Source of the DNA: Parelaphostrongylus tenuis
Lineage: Eukaryota; Nematoda; Chromadorea; Rhabditida; Metastrongylidae
Assembly: GCA_019055375.1 (NCBI GenBank)
Contig: JAHQIW010000804.1
Location: 35,282-99,281 of the forward strand
Reading direction: 5' to 3'
Length of the DNA stretch: 64,000 nt
The position numbers and the translations under genes were made by a program. Under the pieces are notes generated by a model that was given only the letters and a program-made list of their open reading frames with translations, searched no databases and had not been told where the DNA came from. How positions within the stretch are numbered: position 1 is the first letter of the stretch; every line of letters begins with the position of its first letter. This document shows, in pieces, positions 24,801 to 35,300 of this stretch.

Positions 24801-25345
24801 ATTCATCAATCAAAGGTGGTTAAAACTGAATGGACTTAGTATCGTTCAATTGCGCATTTTTCCCCAAACATTTTGATGTATAACTTACCTATACTTGCTT
24901 TGAGGTAAAGCTGCCGGGGGAACAAATTCGCTTTCCACTCATGCACGGGTGGCGCGTAGAGGAAAATGCTAGTGAAGCGGCGCGCAAGATTAATGGAGCT
25001 TGGGCCGATGATACACATTCAGAAAGCATGGCTGGGATAAAGTTCGCGAAATTCAAAGCTGGAGAGAACAGCGCAGAGGAACAGTCGCGCTCGCGCAGTT
25101 CACAGGAAGCTCCGTTATTCTAACGCGGCGCTTCACTAGCATTTTCTCCGCCTGCAAAGCGCCATTCGCGCGTGAGTATCCTGCGAATTTGTTCCCACGA
25201 CAGCTTTGCCTTAAAGCAAGTATAACTAAGTTATATGTCAAAATGTTTGGGAGAAAATGCGCAATTGAACGATACCAAATCCATTCAGTCTTAATCACCT
25301 TTGGTTGATAAATTTGGTGTTTGTTACCCCAGTGCAAAACACTTA
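24801..25345. repeat. PB palindrome, copy 2
   Basis: Both ends are present: AAATTCATCAATCAAAGGTGG on the left, and CACCTTTGGTTGATAAATTTGG followed by GTGTTTG on the right. The interior repeats copy 1 (GGCGCGCAAGATTAATGGAGC). Confidence 0.75.
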
Positions 25346-25364
25346 ACAGATATAAAGATAAGGC

Positions 25365-25545
25365 CTTTTATGAGGTCTGGTACAGCACTTGCACGGTACC
25401 AGACAAGTACCGAATCGCCCCTGAAAGTTCCTCAATAGCACGGTGCCTTCGGTTCAGCCGATCCCTTGCAGGGAATATACTCTTACCTAGTCTGCAAGGG
25501 CAGAACAGCAGCCGTCTAGTCCTGTATTAGTGTCTTAACAGATAT
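25365..25545. repeat. FB element, GGTCTGGTACAGCAC type
   Basis: It opens with TTTTATGAGGTCTGGTACAGC and closes with inverted matching sequence (AGCCGTCTAGTCCTGTATTAG). It also shares the interior CACGGTGCCTTCGGTTCAGCC with the copy at 24558. Confidence 0.75.
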
Positions 25546-25554
25546 AAACCCATT

Positions 25555-25745
25555 GATGTAGAGCAATGTGCAAAACTTTCGCGTCAGGCGGGACTAGAAC
25601 CCGCAACAACTCACTCTTGCGTTGCGCAAAATGGGCGTCAGTAGTGCAACGGATAGAGCACGCATTCCCGGAAGTGAGATGCGGGTTCTAGTCCCGCCTG
25701 ACGCGAAACTTTTGCACATTGCTCTACATCAATGGGAATATATTT
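25555..25745. repeat. SINE-A head-to-head pair with clear cloverleaf potential
   Basis: A truncated minus unit (25555-25612) faces a full plus unit (25635-25745). In the plus unit a 7-bp acceptor-like stem GCGTCAG/CTGACGC encloses a D-arm-like GTGC/GCAC and a T-arm GCGGG-TTCTAGT-CCCGC. The region where the anticodon arm would be does not form a normal arm. Confidence 0.8.
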
Positions 25746-25857
25746 GTAACACATACCACCGCTAGAAGCGGTTAAATAAAAACGAATGTCATAACAGACC
25801 TCAGAAAAAGCTCTAAACATGTTATCATGTTGTCAGATTATCAGATTGTTCAATATG

Positions 25858-26050
25858 ACTGATAGTCATTTTTTGAGCCACGCATGTCAGTGGTCTGTCA
25901 AAGAGGGCCGACTTGTACAGCCCGAGCTTATAGTGTCGGGTTCTACTAGTCATCCCTCATTGACAGACCACTGACATGCGTGGCTCAAAAATGATTATCA
26001 GGCATATTGAAATTTGAGCTGTAGTCTTAAGAAAACATTCGAAACGAAAG
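25858..26050. repeat. near-perfect fold-back element
   Basis: The arms ATTTTTTGAGCCACGCATGT.. and its reverse near 25962-26000 pair over about 40 bp with almost no mismatch, enclosing a loop of about 55 bp. The right flank (AAATTTGAGCTGTAGTCTTAAG) resembles the element at 23626. Confidence 0.8.
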
Positions 26051-26515
26051 ATATGATATATCAGATTGTTATTGCTTCTGAGCGAGGTCTAACCGAAAAG
26101 TCGATCAAAAGAAGAAGTATAAAGTTCTAGTCCTAGGTATGGGTTCTAAGAGTAGCGATTTGAACAGAGGTTCCGTTGATGCAAGGGTTATCTCTACGCT
26201 ACTTTAGTAACAAGGGGCAGTGCATATACCATTCGGGTCCCTTTTAAATTGCTATCTGGCTCCTACGAGATTTGAAACATCAGGTTGTAGGAAAATAATT
26301 GCCATTTGGGGCAAAAAACCGACATCAGCTGAAAATTTGCAAAGCCTGAAATCTGAGACCGCAATCACTTTCGCACCAATCTGACAGCAGGCAGATCGAA
26401 GCATTCCGAGGGGGCATTCGAGGGAGCAAATCTATTGAGTATGCAAAGCAGAGAAAATGAGGCTAACCGAGGCGAACAGAACAATCGAAGACGGAGACCA
26501 CTGATCAAATGTACT

Positions 26516-26813
26516 TCACTGGAAAAAATAAAGAGAAGAAAAGTGAGGAACAAAGAAAGAAAAGAGGAAAGGGAGGAAAGGAGGAAACAGACATGAAAAG
26601 TTGAGGACGATGAGGCTACCGAACGGATAGAACAGTGGAGAAAGATAAAGAGAGAAAGAAAAAGAGAAAGAGAAAAGGAGAAAGAAAGAGGGAAATAGAG
26701 ACAGAAAGAGAGAGAGCAAGAGAAACAGAAAAAAAGAGGGAGAGAAGAGAAAGAGAAAGAGAAGAGAAAGAGAAGAGAGAGAGAAAGAGGAAGAGAAAAG
26801 AGAAAGAGAGAGA

Positions 26814-26844
<31 letters not shown>

Positions 26845-26975
26845 GAAAGAGAAAGAGAAAGAGGAAGAGAAGAAAGAGAGAGAAGAAGAGAGAAAGGAGA
26901 AAAGAAGAGAAATGGAAGGGAGAGAAGAGAAATAGAAAGAGAGAGGGAGAGAAAAAGAGAGAGAGAAAAAATAAT
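26516..26975. repeat. homopurine (GA-rich) tract upstream of COG6
   Basis: About 450 bp in which the plus strand is almost entirely A and G (nearly pure from 26635 to 26970), made of GAAAGAGAAAGAGA-type units. It ends 250 bp before the COG6 start codon. Such tracts can form triplexes and often block polymerases or alter promoters. The long arginine-, lysine- and glutamate-rich frame on it is not a gene. Confidence 0.85.
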
Positions 26976-27225
26976 CGGCCACGTTGAACGATTGCAACTC
27001 CTTTCCGACCAGAGGACCCCACAGAGAAGCCTTCCAAGGGACCGCTTCGCCTAGAAGCTATCAAAGTTTTTTGAAAATTTACTCACAGTAATTAAATAAG
27101 ACGTCGTATTATGCGTACTGGTCGTAGAACGGAGAATTGCGGCCACCTGAGTGAGTGACGTGGGAGCGGGAAGTCATCTCGGATGGGGAGAGTTCGGAGT
27201 AGTGTTTCGTCATCGCTGACCCATT

Positions 27226-29349
27226 ATGGCAGAAAAAGCTGATGCTCCCGCGATCGTCGAGGCGCTGCCGCTATCAGTCCCTCATGCGGTCGACACGACG
27301 ACGACGATGGCATCGACGGATCCCATCAAGAGGAAACTCGACAAGCTGATCGCCAGCAAACTTCACAACGATCCCGTAAGTTCGCTGGAATTCTCCTTCA
27401 TTGGAAGACTAACCCTTTCAGGATCGTGTGCCCATGTACTCTGCGTCTCTAACAGGCAGGCAGCACCGTGTGGTCTGCCCCGCCTCCTCGTCTCTAACCT
27501 CCAGCGTGCTACGGCTGACCTTTGGAGAAGCAGCGCTTTCAGACAGGCGGCCGCCGTTGCTTTCCCACAGGATATGCTTGTCTGGCTGCCTGTCTGCGCC
27601 CTCACGAAGCGTAACGCAGCCATTATATTACCTGGGTGGGACTTGGCTTACCTGAGTGGGACTTGGCATCGCGCGGTGGTGGGAAGCAAATTCTTCTCAT
27701 AGCGTTTAACCGGTTGACTTCCGTGGACCCATGCTGGCTGGCACGCCTACCGGAAGTCAACCGTTCAGAAGGCTAACAATGCCGGCTGCTGCGTTTAAGA
27801 ATGAGAGACTGTTGCCTAAAACAATGATACGTTGTTCCGTCTAACAGTGGCACGCCGGGAGTTAGAAACGGAGAGTAGGTGGAGCAGAACGTCCAGAGTT
27901 GCCAGCTAGAGATGCAGAATCTTTGGGTCCACGGTTCCGGGAGGGCTAGTGGCAGACACGAGCGTCGGTAGTGCAATTAGTTAGTGCACACCCTTGTAAA
28001 AGGTGAAGTGCGGGTTCGATACCTGTCGGACGTCCAAGGTTGTGCATATCACTCACTGTTATTGCATTTATATCTTGGTGGTTGGAATTCTCTCTATTCC
28101 GCCGCTTCTATAGCAGTGCAATGATGTCATAACTTTATATCTGATAGTGTTGATTAATGCGCAAAACTTTCAAGATCGAGCGGGAGTTGAACCGCGTCTC
28201 ATCGTTTCCGAGGGCGCATGCTAATCACTGCGCTACCAGGGCTGGTGTCGCGCTACCACTTTTTCTGTGATACAAGGCTAGCGCAGTGATTAGCATGCGC
28301 AATCTGGGAAAAGTGAGGCGCGAGTTCAAATCCCACCCAAAGTTGAGAGCTTTATGCACCGCTCAAAATTCTCGGGTATCCTAATTACCAACTAAAATTT
28401 GGACGGGAGATAAAATTTGATTTGCTCTGATAAACGTTCCGTAGTTACTAGGAACATTCCAAGCACAGTAAACTACGTGCGGATCATGATATTTCGCTTC
28501 ATCTCTATCTTAATTCTTTCAATTATTTACATTTATTTACATATTTCAGCGGTACTATTTCCTTGAACGGCGCGGGATCGGGATCAAAAACCGATTCATT
28601 TTGCTGGACAGCAATTTTCCATGAAATTGTTAGTAATCGTTCGAAAGATAAAATCTCTGTCTAGAGCCGTACTTGGCCAGTTTTTGAAAAGACCTTTGTA
28701 TAAGGATGTAAAATTCAACACATAATTATGTTTCACATCGGCCGCGCAAATCAGTGATTAAGTCGGTGGAAGCACGAAAAGCACATTAACGTGTAGAGAA
28801 AATCTCTTAGTATTAGAGTCAAACGTTTAATATGGAGTTTCTTTCAAAGTGCAAAAACAATTCCGAATGGAATAACAAAGATCGCACTTTCCTGTGGCTC
28901 GCGATGGGACTTATTGATCGACGGCCGTGGTGAGGCGGCCACATTTGCCCTGCCCTCTCCTCACCTCGTGGATTAGCCGAAGTCCCCTTGCCCGCTAATG
29001 TAAATCTTATTTCACCTGCATTACTGCAGAGATTCGGTCTTTCCAAGAAATAAGCATAGCAATGGAATCCTCAAATCTCGCGCTATCGGATGACAACTTG
29101 TGGTCCAGAGAAAGAGCTTTGTCTTGCAAAAAAATGCGTGTGTGAAACACGAATGTTTTCTTTTTGTTGAAGTGTTTTTAGAAGATTTTTGAAATAACCG
29201 GCCACGTACGGCGCTAGCTATAGTCTTAAGCTTTTGAGTGGTTACTAACACTCTTGCGAAAAGTCGCTGTTCAGCGAGAGAGATTAATTTTTTGATCCCG
29301 TGATGTCTATAGGAATGGTACGTTTTATATTTATACATATATATATACA

Positions 29350-29387
<38 letters not shown>

Positions 29388-32300
29388 TGAGAGCGCATGT
29401 GACGCAGTGGTCAGACGTGCTCTGCGTCGCACACGAGGTCAGTGGTTCGATCTCGCGCCCATGGCTCACCAAGCCATCCATCCCTCCGGGGTCGGTAAAT
29501 TGGTACTAGAGTGGTCTCAGACTTGTCTGGGAGGATGAGCAGAATTGACTCAATTCAGCGGGAGGCCACCGCGAGTCATTGTAAATGCCAGATATGCACT
29601 CAATCACCTCAAACGAAGTTAAAAATTGAAGTCGAATGCATGGCGCATCCCTCAGGGATTGATCAACGCCGAGAGCTTTATCCTTTATACTTTATATATT
29701 AGTGGAGTTTCAACTTTGACTACCTAGGAGATCACTGTGACAAAATGTATTTTTGGTCAGCCCTTTCGGAACCTTGGGCCCACGGTCTAGTACCGTGGGC
29801 CCAAGGTTCCGAAGGGTTAAAGCTACGTTCCCAGCGTTCATTTACCCTTCACTCACATTAATCGTGGAAGAAAGACTGGTAGCAGAGCAGTGGCTTTGGT
29901 GCTATAGTGGTAGCAGGCGTCACCCGGTAAAGATGGAACTTGGGCTCAACACCCGCGTAAAGTGGGAAGTTTTATATGTCATTTTTTTCTGATAGATATA
30001 TTTAAGACGTCACAACACTGCTATAAGAACGGTGCGATAACAAAAATTCTCTAAGCCGTGCTTTTATCGTATTTTTGTCCGTCATTTGTTTAATTGTCCA
30101 ATATTTGAGGAATTTCTCAAAGTTGTCGATTACGTTGCACCGATGGTTGGGGATCTCGATATACACACCGAACGTCGTCTCATTCAAAGTTTAGAAAAGC
30201 GTCAGTTGGAGCTGAATCAGGAATACCTTCAAGAGTTTGAGAAGGTTCGCGCAGTTCTGAGTTCTGTTTCCCAAGTTTGGGGTGTGGCCTTAATAGGCTT
30301 TAGCGACTTCTTCAGGTGAATGCACATGTCCAAGATTTCACGGACAAGGTCCGGACAATGCATCGAATATGTGCTGATCTGACGAATCGAATACAGCAAA
30401 ACAAGGAAAAGACCCAAGATCTTCTCAGTAAAACTAGTGCCCTTCAAAATCAGAAGTTAGTTCAATAATTTTTTTCCCTCACTTGGACTCTTTCTTTAGC
30501 TGCTTAAAAGGCGTCGGTTATGTGATTTTAGGAAGCATTTGGAAGCCAAACAGAAGGCAATTGATGATTTTCTTGGAAAATATTCGTTGACAGATTCAGA
30601 GAGGAAAGCGCTAGAAGGAAACCCGAATGGTAATTTTCACTAGAATTACTCATGCCTTCTTCAAACACCTTTGTAGTTAGCCTAACTTCACCGTAATGTT
30701 TACGATGGCACGGTAATATCTGCAGCCGTGGATATCGTAATCTGAAACAATTTTTTCTTTTTATCATTTTTATAGCGGTAAAATGTGACAACTAAACGAA
30801 TATATATGTGTATATATATGTATATAGATGTGTATATGTATCTATATACATGTGTATATTTATGTATATATGTGTATATATATATGTATATATATGTATA
30901 TGTAAGGATGCTACCCGTATGCATCAGATATATACAGGTGTATACTCTTTCTTGGATATAGGCGTGATTAGAACTTGCGTCTCACTCTGTAGTGAGTGCC
31001 GCGCTGCAGTACACCAGCGAGGTCACCGTAGCCCTTTTTTTCATAATAACACCTCGGAGCTTTCATTAACCGACGATGCCCTATCTAAGAAAGAGCAGTG
31101 GTCTAGGCGGTGTAGTGGTACCCGATCCCCTTCTTTCCACTCCTCTTCCTCCCTCACCTCTTCTTCTCCTCATGGGTGAAACGCACGCTTAACTCGCGTT
31201 TGAGGTTTGCAACTTCGCACAGCACTAGGATTCTTGAATATGTCGAAATCATTATATTTAGATGGCACAATTACAAGCGATTTCTTCCCGGCGCTTGCTC
31301 GAGCTCAGAACATCTATATGGACAGCAAGGAACTCCTTCGTAGTAACGGAGAACATTCGGCAGCGTAAGTCGAGGAAAGAAGTACTTCAACAAAATTCTT
31401 TTCCTTTAACCGGGAGCAAAACCATATTCGACCCCAACTTCTGGTGAGGAACTCACAAGAGTGATAGTAATTATTCGAAAGCTTAGATCTCTGGCTAGCG
31501 CGGTACATGGCCGGTTTTTCGAAGAACCCTTTCATAACGCTCTCAAATTCAAAATGAAATTATATTTTTCATTGGCTGCGCATTGAAACAACTGGTACGC
31601 TGGTAGCACGAAAAGGACATGAGCGTGTAGAAAAAATTTTTTAGTATCAGAGTCATACCTTCTATCTGAAGTTTCCTCCGAAGCGGAGAAACAATTCTAA
31701 AGTGAATAATAAAAGTCGCGCTTCGCGTCGGCGCCATCGATCGACAATCGCGTTGAGCCCCCTGCTACTGCCCACACCCCGCACCCCGTGAATTAGCCAC
31801 GACACACGTGCCCGCGTATGTGAATAGATCTTTTTTTCTTGCTGCACTGCAAAGAATAGGTCTTTTCAGGAAGCACAGCGTTGGAATCAGCAAATATTAC
31901 GCTATCGAATGATTACTAATAGTCCAAAAAAGGAGTTCTGTCTTGCGAGAAAAAACGTGTGTATGCAACACAAATGCTTTCCTTTTGCTGAAGCGTCATG
32001 AAGAGGTCTTTTCGAAGAACGGCCACGTACGGCGCTAGCCAGAGAATTGAGTTTTCGAGTGATTATTAACTTTTGTGAAAACACTTGTCCAACGAGTGGG
32101 GTCGAATGCCCATTTGTTCCCAGATAATGGAGAAGGACCTCAATTATTGTATCTTCTGCTGTGGTTCAGAGCATTATAAAATACGATTATAGAGTTGAAA
32201 TTATGGAGGAAATGTCGCAAACGTTGGAAAAAGCCTATGAAGTCCTATACCGGAGTGTTCAGAGTCAGTGTTCGATAGAGATTTTGACTGGAAGTCTGCT

Positions 32301-35300
32301 TGAATGGCATCGCTTTTTCTCATGGCTACTTTCCAGAGGTTCTGAGAACTACGTATATATCGGAAATTTTCAGGAGAATGTCGAACATTGAGTGCGGACT
32401 ATGTTGAAATGAAAGCCGTCCTTTGTCAATCGTTTGCAGCTCTCGAGGAAAGAGAAGTGTTACTCAAATATGCAATTGGTTAGTGGTCACTGTTTCGATG
32501 CATTAAGTCAGCTTTTTCCAATGAATGTATTGTGAATTCGCAATATTCCGTCGGCTATCTTTGGACGTCGCTTTTATTCCGGTATGATCTGATAGAATAT
32601 TTTAAGCCTTTCATAGGTCTTGTGTGGTATCTCTAGTGCTAGATGGAAGTTTTGGCTTTTTCGCTAGCTTCATCAGTAGCGCAAGCCTTCGCTTTACCCC
32701 TGCAAACCAGCGCCATCGAAGAAGTATCTACTTACTTCAAGTGATAAGATCACTTGATGTGGCGTTCTTTTAAAGCGATTGATTGTCGATTGTATCTGCA
32801 AGGCTTACATATGTTTAGCCAGTTTCTTGTCATGCAGTCGACAATCAATCATATCCAAAGAACGCCACATCTAGTGATCTTTTCCTGTCAGTTAACTTTT
32901 TCCTCAAAACCTTACATGGTTCACACACGCGTGGGTCGATAGTTCGATACCGCGCTCGTGACTCATTGAGCCTTTTATCCTTCCGAAGAAGGTAAATTGG
33001 TACCAGACTTGTCTGGGAGGATGGCAGCACTAATCTGGCATGTCATAGGCTAACACGAGTTGTTTCAAAGGCCATTTCCATTCAGTCACTTCGAGCGGTG
33101 CCCGATGGTGAATCATGACGCATCCTTCTGAAATTCAATAGCGTTGAGAGCTCTATCCTCTTATCCTTCAGTAGACTTTTCCTCTAATGTTTCCCTACTT
33201 TTCTCGTTTTTCAGATGAGGTGGGCACGGCTCGAAAAAACCAAATTCTACATCTATACATCGATGCTCTCACAAAGGGCACCTATAGTAATGGCAAGCCA
33301 ATTGAGTTGATGAGCCACGATCCTCTGAGGTACTAATGGTTTTTTTTTGTCGTCCTTTATGTTCTATTGGTCCGTTATACTACCTACCATCTTTGCAGAT
33401 ACATAGGAGATATGCTAGCCTGGATATACGAGTCAATAGAAGGCGAACGTGAATTGATTCAGATGCTTTTCAAAGACTGCAGTCCTCAAGGTTGTTTTTT
33501 TCCATCTTCAATGGGGTTGTTTATATCTGATATCTCTTAATTTGTTACTTCCATTTAGTAATTCGAGATAATTCGATTGGTCTCCTTTCGAAGATATCCA
33601 GTGCTCTCTGTCGTCCATTCAAGGTATTTTTTTAGTACTACCTCTGTGGCATATTCTGAAGAATGCGATTTCGCTTCTATTTCATCTTCTAGTAGCTTTA
33701 TTAGTACAGGAATCGAAGATTGTCAGTCATATGAGTCTTTTGAACCCTTTCGGGACCATGGAAGTCACGACCTCTGCATCTCTAACTAGTAACTTCTGGA
33801 CGGTCTGCTTCACCTCCTTGCACCCTAACCCCTAGCGTGCTTTTGCTCGACGCAGAACGCCAGGGATTGAGATGCGGTGGTGAAGCGGACCGTCTAGAGT
33901 TACAGCTATAGATGCAGAGGACCGTGGGTCCACGGTCGCGAAAGGCTAAAGATCACTAGGGTTTTCTTGTGGACAATACATAGCTCTTGTTTTTCATTAT
34001 AAATAATTTCCTGAGGGTCGCTAAATATTTGCTAGCATGCTTGCAACTGTTTTGACTTTCTAGCATTCGTCATACCTTCGTGTCTATACCATAGTTTCTA
34101 ACCTTGACGGACATGGTGACCGTTTCACGACTAGCGGGAGGTTCGGACGGCTACGAAGAAGGGATAGGCATTTTTATGCTTGAACCATCTCTTACAGAAG
34201 TCTCTTTGGTGGTAGTCATCCAACAGTGATAAAGTCTCCTCAGAACCTAAATTCACCAAATGAGCATCAGATTTTCATTGGAAGCCACGCCAATCTTTGC
34301 AAGTCGTCCGAACGGCGCGCAAGTGCGTGTGTCGTTTTCGCTACACGTCATAGTGAAAGGGTTGAATTCTCAATGCGTCTTGCTATCGTTATGATTCGTT
34401 TTTCTCTTTCTTTATTTTTCTATACAACTTTCTACAGCTGCGAGCTGAACAAGCGCTAGCTGGTGAAACCGACTCAGTCGTCCTGTTTCGTATCTCCGCA
34501 CTGTTCGCTTTCTATTCTGAGAAGATGATGTTAGTTCGATTAGTTCTCCTTTCAGTCCTAAATTTGATCTACTTTCTTAAATTATTTCTACAAAGGCTTC
34601 CATTCTAGTCCAGAGATCGGAGTGGATTCGGAACTAGCATGTACTGTTGAAGAACTGAACCAATTGACGCTAAATATCTTCTATAGTGGCCTTAGTGCTG
34701 CTGTCCAAAAGATCTTATCAAGAGTGAGTCTGCTATATTGTTCAGATCTTCAGCTTTTTTCTTTATTTGTTCTATTCAAACTGACGCTCTCTTCATGGGA
34801 GCTGTGAGATTTCCAAAATTTGTTGGTTTCAGATGACTGCACCGGATTACGACCTACTTCCTGTACCTGCTGTACATCAGATTCTCATGCTGTTGAGGTG
34901 CCACTAGTTCCAATCTAACTGTAGATCGCTTTCACGGAAGATCGAGTTGTTCCGCTTACTTTTCATATCTAGAGATGTGTTGGAAACTCACGACGGTGCT
35001 ATGGTTGGGCGGAAGAATTCAGAAGAGGAGTTCAACAAAGTATTCATAAACTTTCCAACTGCAAAGATGAGTCCCGTTGTGTCATTTTGTCATTTTTTTT
35101 CTTTCAGATCTTCGGTTGTGTGTTGGACCCTCTGTGTAGATCAGTTCAAGTTGCCGCTACTCATCTACATTCACCACTAGGTCAGTGATTCCCCCTTCCT
35201 AGCCATCATTTAAGGTTTTTCAATGCCAAGTATATCCAGATGTCGCCGTGTACACATTGAATTGCCTATCAGCAATCCATTCCGTGGTTATCCTCTATCC

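Noticed and set aside
26365..27064. Open frames of 139-210 codons rich in Ser/Leu/Phe or Arg/Glu/Lys
   Set aside because: They follow from the homopurine tract, which lacks stop codons in most frames. There is no domain or start context.
27226..27702. COG6 exon 1 extended as a 158-codon frame
   Set aside because: The conserved sequence ends at NDP with a GTAAGT donor at 27376, and exon 2 continues it exactly. The extension is intron carrying a repeat.
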